Below, one piece after another: positions 9,676-19,907 of a stretch of 27,125 nucleotides of DNA. Each line of letters starts with the position of its first letter. Within the stretch, counting starts at the first letter, position 1. A program made the translations under genes and the position numbers. Origin of the DNA: Mikrocytos mackini (Eukaryota > Endomyxa > Ascetosporea > Mikrocytida > Mikrocytiidae); the NCBI GenBank assembly GCA_030180075.1, contig JASNJN010000100.1, positions 1 through 27,125 of the forward strand, in the 5' to 3' direction. Below the pieces are notes generated by a model. That model worked only from the letters and a program-made list of their open reading frames with translations, was not told where the DNA came from and did not search any database.

Positions 9676-11331
9676 ATGAGTGATCTGAAAAGAGCACCGG
9701 TTTTTGTCTTAGACAGTGACGCAACAACCGAAAAGGGGTTGGAACATATAGTAAGCAATATTGAAACGCTTACACCAGTTTTCAACTCAATAAGCACCAC
9801 ACTAGGCCCGCTAGGAAGAGACAAATTAATATACAACTCAGCAAGTGACTACTTCATTTCTAATGATGGCGCTACTTTGCTAAGCTCTCTGAAGATAGTG
9901 CACCCAATAGCAACAATCCTCAAGACGGTCTCCCTCGCACAGGATCAGGTAATCGGGGACGGAACAACATCCGTATGTCTATTGACCGCCACTCTACTCG
10001 ACAAAATAAAACCCTACGTTTCAAAGAAGATGTTCATTCCCCTCATAACAGACACCCTAGTAGAAATAGAATCTTTCCTAATCAAGACCCTCGAACACCT
10101 CTCTATAAAATCAACCCAACTCAACAAGACCCTTCCCGAAATGGCAAAGGAGTGTGTATGTACTTCCCTCTCTTCCAAAATAATATCCAAGAAATCCAGC
10201 TTTTTCTCAGAACTTGTAATAGACGCACTCAACCAAAAAGATAACAATAATAAGGATAAGAGACTGAACAACATAAACTACACAAAGTCCATAGGGGGTG
10301 ATGTCTCGGAGTCATTCCTGTTCAAAGGCATAGTGTTCAAGAAGACGTTCTCCTATGCTGGTTTCGAACGACAACCCAAGTCACTAGAAAAAGTTTCAAT
10401 CGCACTGTTAGAAGTGGAGCTGGAACTCAAGTCCGAACGCGAGACTGCAGAACTGCGGATAACCTCGGCCGAAGAATACGAGAAAGTGGTGGAAGCTGAG
10501 AGGACAATCTTCTATGGTAAGATAGACGCACTACTTGAAGCATGTGATATTAATAATAAGAAAAATAATAATGGAAATAAATTGGGAGTTGTACTTTCTA
10601 CTATGCCCATAGGAGATTTCGCTACACAGTACATGTCCGAAAAGGGAATATTTTGTGCAGGGAGAATAGACAAACAAATATTGAATAGTCTGTGTGATAT
10701 AACCAACGGAAAGATAATGTCCAAGATATCACGAGAAGACATAGATGTTATCTCGTCCAGTCTAGGGACAGTTAAAAGTTTCAATGAGAAAAGGTTTGGG
10801 AGCTACAGGTACAACTTCATAGAGGGAGTAAAGGACCACTTCAGCACTATATTCCTCAGAGGAGGGAACACCAAGTTCTTAGATGAAGTCCAGAGGTCAC
10901 TCAATGATGCCGTAAAGATAGCCTCTGTTGTCCTGAAGAGTAATGGGTGTGTGGTGAGTGGGGCCGGTGCTACTGAGATAGCCCTGGCAAGTAGTCTGAG
11001 AGAACACTTCATAGAGCCGGAAGACGAGATTGAGTCACAGAAGAAATTAATTTATGAAGCATTCGCCGATGCACTGGAGAAGATACCCGAGCAGCTGATA
11101 ACTAATGCTGGGTTCGATGGGATAGAAATAGTGGGGAAGTTGAGGAAATGTTTACTAGAGAACAAGAACTATGGGGTTAATCTGGAGACAGGAAAGCCAT
11201 TCGACAAGTTGGTCACTGTTGAGCCAATCAAGAGTAAGGAGAACATGATCAGGGTTATAGTGGAGACGGCTTGTCTTTTACTTACTATTGACGAGACAGT
11301 TAGAGATAGAGCTACCCATAAGATGGACTAA
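9676..11331 (+). CDS. CCT7: T-complex chaperonin subunit eta (CCT7)
   Basis: One of the eight paralogous subunits of the cytosolic TRiC/CCT ring that folds actin, tubulin and other proteins with ATP. Group II chaperonin motifs are clear: TLGPLGRDKL near residue 42, the nucleotide-binding GDGTTS at about 94-99, a GAGATE segment near 436, and NAGFDG near 474. The subunit is assigned as eta from KKTFSYAGFERQPK at 222-235 and the following LELKSERETAE, which match the typical eta pattern. At 551 aa it is normal for the family. It contains a small Asn/Lys insertion around residues 192-197 and another around 295-302. Its 3' end is 23 bp from the convergent gene ending at 11355. Confidence 0.95.
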   Translation: MSDLKRAPVFVLDSDATTEKGLEHIVSNIETLTPVFNSISTTLGPLGRDKLIYNSASDYFISNDGATLLSSLKIVHPIATILKTVSLAQDQVIGDGTTSVCLLTATLLDKIKPYVSKKMFIPLITDTLVEIESFLIKTLEHLSIKSTQLNKTLPEMAKECVCTSLSSKIISKKSSFFSELVIDALNQKDNNNKDKRLNNINYTKSIGGDVSESFLFKGIVFKKTFSYAGFERQPKSLEKVSIALLEVELELKSERETAELRITSAEEYEKVVEAERTIFYGKIDALLEACDINNKKNNNGNKLGVVLSTMPIGDFATQYMSEKGIFCAGRIDKQILNSLCDITNGKIMSKISREDIDVISSSLGTVKSFNEKRFGSYRYNFIEGVKDHFSTIFLRGGNTKFLDEVQRSLNDAVKIASVVLKSNGCVVSGAGATEIALASSLREHFIEPEDEIESQKKLIYEAFADALEKIPEQLITNAGFDGIEIVGKLRKCLLENKNYGVNLETGKPFDKLVTVEPIKSKENMIRVIVETACLLLTIDETVRDRATHKMD

Positions 11332-11354
11332 ACTATAGTTAAAGAATTATAATG

Positions 11355-14300
11355 TCATAAATTATCTATTATATACTTAATATACTTCAGTTCTTTGTTA
11401 GTGTTTGCATTCTCTATATTCAAAGTATACTTATATTCAGTGTTTATAAACTCCTTTATCTCTATTCCTTTATTAGTTTTAAACATTAGATAACTGTTTA
11501 AAAACAGTTCTTTGTAAAGTGATTGTATTGTCTGGGAGTTTTTGTTTATCTTTCTACTGAATATCCATTTAACAATTAGATAAATTTCATATGCATTATT
11601 GTTTCTATCACATAAACATTTCCTTATTTCCTTTATTAATTTCTTTATGAATACATTGTCAACAAGAATATTACTGCTACAAGAGGATAAAATGTAGGAA
11701 TACATTTTAATGTAGATACACTTTAAATTCCCTTCTTTATCCAATGCTTTGAATTTGTCAATTGATTCGGACAATATCCTACTCTCTATTCTGTTTGTAT
11801 TTGTATTTATAGTTATATCGTTATTATTCGTAGTAGAAGGAAACAGTGAGAATAACTTATCAATGATATTGCGCATGTGTTCTTTCTGTAATGTGTTTAT
11901 ATCCATATCCAATACATACCGTATTATGTCAACTGTTAAGCTGTCTATATTAACACAGTCTTTGTTAGCCAATAGAAAACTCAATATGTTTTCATTTATT
12001 TCTCTGTTGTTGAATCTATTCTTTAAGTATGAATTAAAACATGTTCTAATGTTATGGATATCATTAAACATAATATCTTTCAAATTAATATCTCTATGCA
12101 TTATATAATCAAAAAGTGAAAATATAAGTTGTTTATTGTTCTTTTCGTATGTAGAAAATAACATTTTATAGAAGAACACATTTCTTAAGCTCATAGCCGG
12201 GAAATTATCCCAAAACTGTCTCTCGGTCTGTATTGTTATTTCTATTGCCTTAAATACAAAATCTCGAAATTGTTTTGTGTTATTGACATTGTATAAATAA
12301 GAAGATGCTTTTATATAATAGAATACCTCACTTGAATAGTTCTTTATGTATAGAGTGAGAATGAGCTGTAATAAATTAACAATGTTGTCTAATGTTATAT
12401 CTTCCTTTATATCTACGAACTCGACTATGTAAAATAACAATGGCTTTATGTTATCTATTAAATTGTAATCTGTTACATCTGTACTCAAAGAAGCGAGCAA
12501 ATGGCCATTCAATTGAGTGATGTATAGGTCTTTGTTGTATTTGGAACCGGATAAAAACTGGGTATTAACGTACGTTTCTTTGTGTTCGAAATATCCCAGA
12601 ATACTTACTGGTTGATATAGTTTAATGAATAGGTGCAATATGAACTGAATGATTTCTTTATTGTTGCAATGGTCTAAATGTATTAGTTTCTTTGTAATTT
12701 GTTTGATATCTGAAATACAATCGATGTAAATATCCTCATTATAATTTCTATCTCTTATTAGTATTTGTAAAACATCAACCAACATAAGGAGTTTATTGTC
12801 TGTAAATACGTTTATGTTGTCATTTATCAACCTTATTATTTTATACAGTGTGAGATAATCTACTGATGTCTCTTCTTTGTGTGTAAACAGGTATAGTTGA
12901 GTTATTGTGAAAAACTTGAAGACTATGTTGGGGTATTTATAGAATACATCCTCGTCTTCATTGTTTATTAAGAATATAAAATCCATTAACATACTGTTTC
13001 CGAGTATTCTCCCATATATGTCTGTATTTATATAACCAGTTCTAAATATGCTATCAATAACAATAAGAAATAACAGAACACCATTTTCACTGAAATTAGT
13101 TTTCTCTATGTATTTGTGAGTAATTTCTATTATGAAGCTTGTCATTTCCTCTTTAATATTATACCCATTCTTTATATACTTTAGTATTATCAAGGTGTAG
13201 TTAAATGTAATATATACAGTGTCTTCCTCTAGATTGAATATATATTGTTGTTCTTTCATTGTTAATTGTTTTGTAAACATAATAAGTAGTTCGTAATATT
13301 GCAGTACTACTATAAAAAGTTGTTCGCTACTATTCAAAGACGATATGTATTCTGTCAATGGCTTGTATAACTCAACAATAATTTTGAATTTGTTATCTTC
13401 TACCAATTTTGTTACTATGTCAAATAGTGTTCTATTCTTAAGTACACCTATAAATGGTTCATTGCTACTGAAAAGGATAAGTGACTTTATTATTAGTTCT
13501 ATTATGTAACTGTGTAAGTCATTGCTTCTGGTGTTATATATAATTATGTTTATTAATTTTATTATTTTTGTTTGTTTCATTGTATCACTTTTTATATCAG
13601 TTATGTCGGGTTTTTCAATCAAATTGTCAATAGACTTTATCACTGTCTTCATTATCCACTTCAAATGTTTATTCGTTAGAGTTCGGATTTCAACACACTT
13701 AATAAAACTATAAATTGTATCTATCACTTGTTCCTTTACAATCGATCTGCTTAACTTGTTTATTATTTTTAAGGAGAGTGTCAACGTTGTGTCTATTCTA
13801 TAGTGATAAAAGAAATCTAAGCTCAATTTCAGTAATAAACCAATGTTTGCAATTTGTTTATTTTCTGTTGTAGTTGCTATTAGAGTTATAATAGATTGTA
13901 ATACAAAGTCTAGGATTTCTCTATTTGTATTCGAACTAGAAGTTGTTACGAAGGAAGAAAGGCTGTTCAACTTCTCATAGAAACCTTGAATAATGGAAAT
14001 AAGTGAGGGCAAAGTTGTTATTGAAGAAAGTAAGTACTTTATAAGTTCGATGTTTTTATTATGAATCTTTTTGTGTTTTATTGTTGTTTGAGGTGTAGTG
14101 GTAATGAAGAGGACAAAAATAATGTTTCTTGTCAGTTCGATAAGAGTAGAGGCAGGGAGGAATGTAAATGCATCGTTAATCGTAATGTCTATTGTAGTAA
14201 GGATGAAACTTATTTCTAAGAAAATGGCTGGCTGTGGGTGGGTGTTTTGTAACAATGAAGATTTCAGAAATATTTTTTTAACCGACTCTTCACACAACAG

Positions 14301-14402
14301 AAAGTTCAAACAACTTACACAAACACTTTTATTGTTGTATGGCGACAAAATAAGCCTATGATTAGAATTTTCATCGAATCTACAATTACAAAGAAGTTCC
14401 AT
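11355..14402 (-). CDS. Helical-repeat-like protein with N-terminal Cys cluster, 1015 aa
   Basis: An intact ORF from an ATG at 14402; the frame is open slightly upstream but has no earlier ATG. Residues 5-37 hold a possible metal site: C5-x-C7, H15, C28-x2-C31 and C37. The remaining roughly 950 residues are Leu/Ile/Lys/Asn-rich and read as successive amphipathic helices, as in HEAT/ARM-type solenoids, with no obvious transmembrane segment or signal peptide. No family was recognised. A zinc-binding tip on a helical solenoid would suit a scaffold or ubiquitin-ligase-like role, but that is inference only. Its 5' flank carries an AAATTTAAATTT motif, and BiP lies 162 bp upstream on the same strand. 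Confidence 0.8.
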   Translation of the reverse strand: MELLCNCRFDENSNHRLILSPYNNKSVCVSCLNFLLCEESVKKIFLKSSLLQNTHPQPAIFLEISFILTTIDITINDAFTFLPASTLIELTRNIIFVLFITTTPQTTIKHKKIHNKNIELIKYLLSSITTLPSLISIIQGFYEKLNSLSSFVTTSSSNTNREILDFVLQSIITLIATTTENKQIANIGLLLKLSLDFFYHYRIDTTLTLSLKIINKLSRSIVKEQVIDTIYSFIKCVEIRTLTNKHLKWIMKTVIKSIDNLIEKPDITDIKSDTMKQTKIIKLINIIIYNTRSNDLHSYIIELIIKSLILFSSNEPFIGVLKNRTLFDIVTKLVEDNKFKIIVELYKPLTEYISSLNSSEQLFIVVLQYYELLIMFTKQLTMKEQQYIFNLEEDTVYITFNYTLIILKYIKNGYNIKEEMTSFIIEITHKYIEKTNFSENGVLLFLIVIDSIFRTGYINTDIYGRILGNSMLMDFIFLINNEDEDVFYKYPNIVFKFFTITQLYLFTHKEETSVDYLTLYKIIRLINDNINVFTDNKLLMLVDVLQILIRDRNYNEDIYIDCISDIKQITKKLIHLDHCNNKEIIQFILHLFIKLYQPVSILGYFEHKETYVNTQFLSGSKYNKDLYITQLNGHLLASLSTDVTDYNLIDNIKPLLFYIVEFVDIKEDITLDNIVNLLQLILTLYIKNYSSEVFYYIKASSYLYNVNNTKQFRDFVFKAIEITIQTERQFWDNFPAMSLRNVFFYKMLFSTYEKNNKQLIFSLFDYIMHRDINLKDIMFNDIHNIRTCFNSYLKNRFNNREINENILSFLLANKDCVNIDSLTVDIIRYVLDMDINTLQKEHMRNIIDKLFSLFPSTTNNNDITINTNTNRIESRILSESIDKFKALDKEGNLKCIYIKMYSYILSSCSSNILVDNVFIKKLIKEIRKCLCDRNNNAYEIYLIVKWIFSRKINKNSQTIQSLYKELFLNSYLMFKTNKGIEIKEFINTEYKYTLNIENANTNKELKYIKYIIDNL

Positions 14403-14428
14403 CTTCAAAATTCACGAAATTGGAATTG

Positions 14429-14444
14429 AAATTTAAATTTAAAT
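14429..14444 (-). promoter_or_regulatory. AAATTT-type start-site signal
   Basis: AAATTTAAATTTAAAT lies about 27 bases upstream of the ATG at 14402 on the minus strand, of the same type as in front of CCT7 and BiP. Confidence 0.5.
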
Positions 14445-14564
14445 ACACTCAGTTAGTATCAGTTATACATGTTTAATTCAACCCCATTCTCTATATACCA
14501 AACATCATTACTTAATTACCATTGCAGTTCGTTATTGTAATGTGCAATAACAGAATACAAACAC

Positions 14565-16559
14565 TTACAAATCTTCATCATCGTCTTCGTCTTCGTCGTC
14601 CTCTCCATCGGCATCTCCGCCTGCTCCGCCCTGTTGTCCTGCTGCACCGCCAGCCATCTGCAAAATGCTGGTGAACTTGGCTTCCACTTCTTTGATCTTC
14701 TTCAAGTTGTCCTCGTCGAACTCAGTTATCAAGTTAACCTCGTTTAGAATCTCGTTAACCTTACCCTTCAACTCTTCATTTGGATTCTCATTGACAAGCC
14801 TGGTAGCTTGTGTGATGATGCTTTGTTTGGTGCTAGTAATATCTGCCTCCAGTTTGTCCTGCTCTTCGTTCTCTTTGAACTCCTGTATGATTCTCTCCTT
14901 CTCCTCCTCGCTAATAGTACTGGCCTTGTCCAGAACTATCTCTCCCTTTTGGTCGTTGCCCTTTTCGTGTGCAACCACTTTTACAATACCGTTGGCGTCC
15001 ACTTCGAACTCCACGTCTATCTCTGGGAAGTTCTTCCCTATGCCTTTAAGATTGAACTTTCCTAGGAAGTTGTTCTTCCTGGCCATCTTGTTGGGTCCTT
15101 GATAGATTGCTATGACCACTGTATCCTGCTTCTGTGAAGCCGGCATGAATGTCTGCTTCCTCTTGATGGGGATCTTCTCGTTCATCTTGACTATGGTTGC
15201 CATTATTCCTCCCTGTGTCTCTATACCCAAATCCAACGGGGTCACGTCCAACAGAATAACGTCTTCCAGAGTGTCCGTCTTAATCCCACTCAGTATGGCG
15301 GCCTGTATTCCGGCCCCATAAGCCACTGCTTTGTCCGGGTCTATCTTTATGTATGGCTCTATTTTCATGTGTTCTTTAACCATGCTCCTGACACTGGGGA
15401 TTCTGGTGGACCCTCCTATCATAACCAGGTTAAGTATGTTGTCCTTCTCTATACCGGCTCCCTTTAAGGCTTTATCTATTGTTCTCTCCAACTTCCTCTT
15501 TATTTTCTTCTTGAGGACTTTCTCGAACTCCACTCTAGTAATCTGTACCGCCTTCTCCGAGCCTTTTATTGTCATCTCGAATTTGGCGTCTGTCTTCTTA
15601 CTCAGCTCTATTTTAACCTTCTCCGCTTCCAACTTCAACTTGTTAAGTTCGTTCTTGGATAGGTCTGTCGATTTGAGTCCCACTTTGTCGAGGTAAAGGT
15701 CGGACAAATATTTGTCGAAGTCCTGTCCCCCGAGGTGGGCATCTCCGTGTGAAGATTTAACATCAAAGAATCCGCCGTCTATCTCCACCACACTTACGTC
15801 GAATGTACCTCCGCCCAGGTCGAATATGAGGGACTTTCCTCCGTCCTGTTTCTTCTCGTCCAATCCGAATGCTATGGCTGCTGAAGTGGGCTCGTTTATC
15901 ACTCTTAGTACATTCAGACCTGCCATTTCACCGGCGTCCTTTGTAGCCTGTCTCTGCTGTGTATTGAAGTAAGCCGGCACAGTGATGACTGCTTTGCTCA
16001 CCGGCTTCCCTAGTATTCTTTCTGCGTTATTCTTTAAGTACTTTAATAGAGTGGCACTTATCTCTTCCGGTCTCATCACCCCCTTCTTGTTGACCTTCTT
16101 CTTAAAGACCTCCATCTCTGTCTTCGTCAACTTTGGCTTGAACACGGGACTGTCATTGGGACCCGCCTGCAATTTGAAAGGCCAATTGGCCAGGTCGCTC
16201 TGTACCACTTTCTCCGAGAACTTCCTACCGATAACTCTCTTGGCGTCCCAAACTTTGTTCTCGGCGTCTCCGAGCACGTCCTTGGCTTCTCTTCCCACCA
16301 GCATCTTACCGTTGCGTTTGTCGTAGAACAACACGGAAGGGATGGTCTCGCTCCCGTGCTCGTCCGTCATCATGACTATTTTGTTTGTATTCGGGTCAAA
16401 GTACGAGAAGGCACAGTAGGTAGTTCCCAAGTCGATACCTATTGCTACTCCTTCTCCATCTTCAACTTCCACCGATAGTACGGACAGTGTTAAAGCTATC
16501 ACTGCAAATAAGTACTTGAACGCACTTGTGGTTTTCTCTCTCTGTATTCTTGTCTTCAT
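14565..16559 (-). CDS. ER-lumenal Hsp70 chaperone (BiP/Kar2 type)
   Basis: An ATP-driven Hsp70 chaperone. The ATG at 16559 begins a basic N-terminus and a hydrophobic signal ([17 protein letters not shown], 14-30), placing it in the secretory pathway. Hsp70 signatures are intact: IDLGTTY (42-48), the [12 protein letters not shown] phosphate loop, VITVPAYF, the MIGGSTRIP segment, and [11 protein letters not shown] at the start of the substrate-binding domain. The 664-aa length is normal for BiP. The C-terminus has a Gly/Gln/Ala-rich linker and a long acidic run ending in DEDL rather than HDEL or KDEL. The base composition is richer in G+C than in neighbouring genes, with a strong codon preference, as expected for a highly expressed gene. 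The frame is open upstream but offers no other ATG. Confidence 0.95.
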   Translation of the reverse strand: MKTRIQREKTTSAFKYLFAVIALTLSVLSVEVEDGEGVAIGIDLGTTYCAFSYFDPNTNKIVMMTDEHGSETIPSVLFYDKRNGKMLVGREAKDVLGDAENKVWDAKRVIGRKFSEKVVQSDLANWPFKLQAGPNDSPVFKPKLTKTEMEVFKKKVNKKGVMRPEEISATLLKYLKNNAERILGKPVSKAVITVPAYFNTQQRQATKDAGEMAGLNVLRVINEPTSAAIAFGLDEKKQDGGKSLIFDLGGGTFDVSVVEIDGGFFDVKSSHGDAHLGGQDFDKYLSDLYLDKVGLKSTDLSKNELNKLKLEAEKVKIELSKKTDAKFEMTIKGSEKAVQITRVEFEKVLKKKIKRKLERTIDKALKGAGIEKDNILNLVMIGGSTRIPSVRSMVKEHMKIEPYIKIDPDKAVAYGAGIQAAILSGIKTDTLEDVILLDVTPLDLGIETQGGIMATIVKMNEKIPIKRKQTFMPASQKQDTVVIAIYQGPNKMARKNNFLGKFNLKGIGKNFPEIDVEFEVDANGIVKVVAHEKGNDQKGEIVLDKASTISEEEKERIIQEFKENEEQDKLEADITSTKQSIITQATRLVNENPNEELKGKVNEILNEVNLITEFDEDNLKKIKEVEAKFTSILQMAGGAAGQQGGAGGDADGEDDEDEDDDEDL

Positions 16560-16878
16560 TACTTTTGTAAGTTTGTAAGTTTGCAAATTTAAAATTTGAA
16601 ATCTTTGTCAGATGATTTTGTTGTGGTTAGAGAAAGTCATAACAAGTATGTATTTTGGGGATTATAGTTGTATATCTGAATTAGTAAACAAAAAAGTGAT
16701 TGGGATTATTGTGTCATTTTTAAAAAATATTTCAAAAACTATAACAACCTACATTAAAATATTCATATGATCATTAAATAAAGACTTTTAGGCATAACAC
16801 TTTGTAATAAATACCCATATGTAGCAATTGGACAAATATGTTATTCCGTTTATTAATTTAATGTGTATTGCTATAAAA
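16560..16878. other. Intergenic region upstream of BiP
   Basis: Holds the BiP 5' flank and the end of the eS24 transcript. Apart from the A/T motif at 16585-16597 it is plain AT-rich sequence. No heat-shock or unfolded-protein-response site was recognised. Confidence 0.5.
16585..16597 (-). promoter_or_regulatory. AAATTT-type signal of BiP
   Basis: AAATTTAAAATTT lies 25 bases upstream of the BiP ATG. It is followed toward the gene by two near-identical copies of CAAACTTA. Confidence 0.5.
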
Positions 16879-17271
16879 TTAAGTATCTCTTATTGCTGCT
16901 TTGGCTTTGAATCCTTTCACTTTCTTCAATTTGTTCTTTTTTATTTTTTTGTCTCTTCTGGGTAATTTGACTTTCTTTTCCATAAGGCCGTGTCTGACTT
17001 TCATGTAGTCGTGTTCGGCCAACTTCAAACAGTCCATTGATTTGTATACGTTGACGTGGCAGGTGGTGAAGTTGCCCCCGAATTTGGCCTGCAGGTCAGA
17101 CACTATTATTAGCTTTTCATCGCTGATTTTCTTCTCTTTGGCGATCATTTTCTTTACTTCGCCGCGGCTAGGACTGCTGGACTCCTCGTGCTTCAGGTGC
17201 ACTAAGTATTGTATTCTCCCCAACATGGGGTTCTTTTTTTCGCGCTTGAATATCAGTTGTGGTTGTACCAT
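16879..17271 (-). CDS. RPS24: 40S ribosomal protein eS24
   Basis: A small-subunit ribosomal protein of the eS24 family. The 130-aa length is normal. The family pattern is visible: an N-terminal RIQYLVHLKHEESSSPSRGE segment, the FGGNFTTCHVNVYKSMD strand (compare the family's FGGxxTTGFxxIYDS), and a highly basic C-terminal tail (KLPRRDKKIKKNKLKK). The ATG at 17271 is the first in frame and gives the expected N-terminus. The leader contains AAATTAAAAGTTAAA-like sequence. It lies between BiP and a putative secreted-protein gene, all on the minus strand. Confidence 0.93.
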   Translation of the reverse strand: MVQPQLIFKREKKNPMLGRIQYLVHLKHEESSSPSRGEVKKMIAKEKKISDEKLIIVSDLQAKFGGNFTTCHVNVYKSMDCLKLAEHDYMKVRHGLMEKKVKLPRRDKKIKKNKLKKVKGFKAKAAIRDT

Positions 17272-17501
17272 AGTTGGTTTTATATTTTCAAAGTTTAACT
17301 TTTAATTTGAAAAGTTCTCAACTTCTTTATGCACTAAAGAAGAGGAACACTCGGCCAAACAAACACATATAGGATGCCCAATATGCGTTTTGTCAGTGGG
17401 TTTAAGAAAATACAACAATTATACGGCTGAAATACGATTATATGGAAACACAGACGAAACAAGACCACTATTACAGTGAAATTACTTACTAGCTCGTTGG
17501 T

Positions 17502-18137
17502 TCAATCGCCCACTGGCGTCTCTATCACTTCTTCCTTTATCGCCCCTATTAAAAGCAGCACATCATTCAACATTTCTGCTACTTCTTCTTCATCGCTCAA
17601 TTCCATCGCCATCACTCCTATTTTGACAACATATTTATTATCTTCAGGATTATCTTCGTGTTTCTTTTCGATATCCAATGTTATAGTAAGAGCTAGGTTC
17701 TTCAGTTGCTCCATTATGTGAAGATCATTTCTCTCAACAACACCCCAAAGAAGTAGTGATCTCAATAACCTATTGTCTTTAATTACTATCCTACAATTAT
17801 CGGATGATTCGTCACTGTCGTGGCTTGTTTCAACCCTAGGCCCGTCGATATTGAAAGTGAAATTGAAGTTTTTAAATACTTGAAGCAAAGAAGTTTTGAA
17901 CTTGAATACAACGACATTATTTTCCTTTAATTGCAACGAGAAATGGACTAATTCCTCATTTACTATCCGTAGAAGCAGTCCGTTTAGAGTATTCTGTAAG
18001 CTCTGGTTTAAGACAAGCATTATGTTATTTTCGTCCAGTTCAAGGAACGAATTATCAAAAATATCGCCACATTGTGAAGTTTCAAATGGCTGAATATTGG
18101 AAAGAAGGAAGAATAATAATAAAGTTATTTGGAACAT
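17502..18137 (-). CDS. Putative secreted protein, 211 aa, unrecognised
   Basis: An intact ORF whose N-terminus (FQITLLLFFLLSNIQ) is a strong signal-peptide-like segment, so the product probably enters the secretory pathway. Beyond it are only two Cys (about 23 and 115), an acidic Ser/Asp stretch near 104-113, and amphipathic helical sequence ending in an acidic C-terminus. No family was recognised. Its leader holds several AAATT/AAATTT motifs within 60 bases of the ATG. It is the last gene of the dense block before nearly 9 kb of transposon-rich sequence. Confidence 0.7.
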   Translation of the reverse strand: MFQITLLLFFLLSNIQPFETSQCGDIFDNSFLELDENNIMLVLNQSLQNTLNGLLLRIVNEELVHFSLQLKENNVVVFKFKTSLLQVFKNFNFTFNIDGPRVETSHDSDESSDNCRIVIKDNRLLRSLLLWGVVERNDLHIMEQLKNLALTITLDIEKKHEDNPEDNKYVVKIGVMAMELSDEEEVAEMLNDVLLLIGAIKEEVIETPVGD

Positions 18138-18350
18138 GTATTTTGAAATTAAAATTATGAATGAAATTTAAACAATTTTGAATTTTAAAATAAATTTAAA
18201 TATAAATTTAATTCGAACTACACCTTTGTAAAATAAAAAGATATTGGATAGATGAAAATGTTATAACAAGTTTTGATTCGTTGTTTTATAAAATATATAA
18301 ATTAAGAAACACAATAAAATATTATATGTTCATTTTGGATGTATTATGGG

Positions 18351-18364
18351 TAGAGTTTGCAATT
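18351..18364 (+). repeat. Single copy of the TAGAGTTTGCAAT terminus
   Basis: Identical over 13 bases to the left end at 1065 and, reverse-complemented, to the right end at 2086. It is followed by TTCGAA-type subterminal sequence and an imperfect CCGGT/ACCGG hairpin to about 18425. No matching right end was found nearby, so it is a fragment or the right end has decayed. Confidence 0.5.
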
Positions 18365-18908
18365 AACCGTTTCGAACGCATATCCGGTGTCGAATATTTT
18401 TGCGTCGGATACCGGAACTATTCGAATTGGTCAGATATAAATAACTACATTTTGACGTAGTCATCAAGGGGTCTTCGGTGTATAATCGAATTCACATAGA
18501 TCGACCACGATGAACAGTGACGTCGGCTGTTGGGAAACTCAGTTCTAGTACGCGAGTGCTGGCGGTTGGATCCGCGGTGCGCGCTGTTAGAGTAGAATTG
18601 TTGTTTGTTGTGTGAGGGGGATGCCCTTCTGTTGTTATTGTTTGAATAAACCATTTGACTAAAATTGAGATGTCGATGTTTCCTAAACTTAAAAATATAT
18701 TTATTTATATTTTGTTATATTTCCAAAAGTTGGATGTGTCTCTTCTTCTGGGATTAGTTCCAATTAATTAGTAGCCGTTAAACCCCATCGAATGAAGGTA
18801 TACTAATCGAACTACGATATCCTAATCTCTCCAGGGAAACTTTCTTTTTATATTACATGTCTTCGTTTTATTTTCCATGCCTAACTTTAAATCAGAGATG
18901 TCAAAAAT

Positions 18909-18966
18909 GGAAAATTCTATTCCGATTCCGACCGACTCCGACGTCGGGTCGGTCGGAAGAGTTTTC
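18909..18966. other. Long GC-rich near-palindrome
   Basis: The core 18928-18956 is a 29-bp near-perfect palindrome built from CCGACCGAC...GTCGGTCGG centred on CGACGTCG, with one mismatched pair. Outer arms GGAAAATTCT and AGAGTTTTCC extend the symmetry. It stands out sharply against AT-rich flanks. Confidence 0.6.
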
Positions 18967-19281
18967 CTTTCTGATCGCTCATGTAAATTGAAATCACACT
19001 TTTTCACAATAAAATTTTTACTAGTATGTTTGTAATAAAAAAATTTGCTATATAATAAACACTATAGATAATTTCCAACAACAAAATCTTGAATATTGTG
19101 CTAATTTATACTGAATATATACCCTTGTATATGATATATCAAAATTGTCTTAGTATTATCGGGCAAATCTGTTCCATTTAAAGTGCTTTCAAGACCTATA
19201 ACATAAAATACGCATTTCTATGTTTTATCATGACTTGATAAATCCCACGAAAAAAATTTAAAATTATTTTTTGTTTTTATG

Positions 19282-19488
19282 TTATTTTGAATTCTTTTTT
19301 TTAATAAAGAAGATAAAGAAATAGTTAATTAATAAAATAGCTTCCTTTATCTTCATACACTGTCCTCCTGCCCCAATTCTCAGTTTAGAGTGAACTTTCA
19401 ATAATTTCGAAAATTGTTCGCTAGCCCTTAACTTTTTCAAGTATAATAATTGACTTTTTGTCAAATAAGGCCTTAAATAAATTACCAT
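19282..19488 (-). CDS. Short ORF, 68 aa, doubtful
   Basis: The ATG at 19488 opens a basic peptide (LTKSQLLYLKKLRASEQF near its start) ending in a hydrophobic, Phe-rich tail. The frame continues upstream to 19539 without another ATG. No family was recognised. It may be a fragment of a decayed transposon gene or chance. Confidence 0.2.
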   Translation of the reverse strand: MVIYLRPYLTKSQLLYLKKLRASEQFSKLLKVHSKLRIGAGGQCMKIKEAILLINYFFIFFIKKKNSK

Positions 19489-19907
19489 TTTTCTTGAAGC
19501 TTTATTAATATGGTAAACCCTTGTTTTATGTTTACACACATATTAAAAAGCTTAATTGGTTTATGGTTAGTTTATTAAACAGCAATTTTCATTCAATTTG
19601 ATCGAGTTTTCGTTCAAAGAAATTTATATTAGCTCGATTTTTAAAATTATATTTATTATTTATAAAATAAAATTAAAAATCTTGTGTTTGCTTATACTTT
19701 TCACAAATACTTCCACATTGATTTCATGCGTACTGGAAATGTTACTTATATGAACAACACAAGCTATTTTGAAACACAAAGATATCTTTGCATTCAACTA
19801 TTTCGCAATACATTTTATTGCTATTTTATAAATTAATTATATTGTCCATTCATTCATCATTCCTAATTATTGCTTTCTCCTTTTACTTCCTTTCTATTAA
19901 ACCAGCC

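Noticed and set aside
14665-16326. Series of plus-strand ORFs of 69 to 145 codons
   Set aside because: All lie antisense within the BiP gene and reflect its codon bias.
17480-17515. GGTTCAATCGCC resembling a tRNA T-loop
   Set aside because: No acceptor stem or anticodon arm around it, and it overlaps the 3' end of the secreted-protein gene.
18445-18654. 69-codon minus-strand ORF rich in Ser, Asn and Arg
   Set aside because: Low-complexity peptide in a repeat-rich region with no recognised family.
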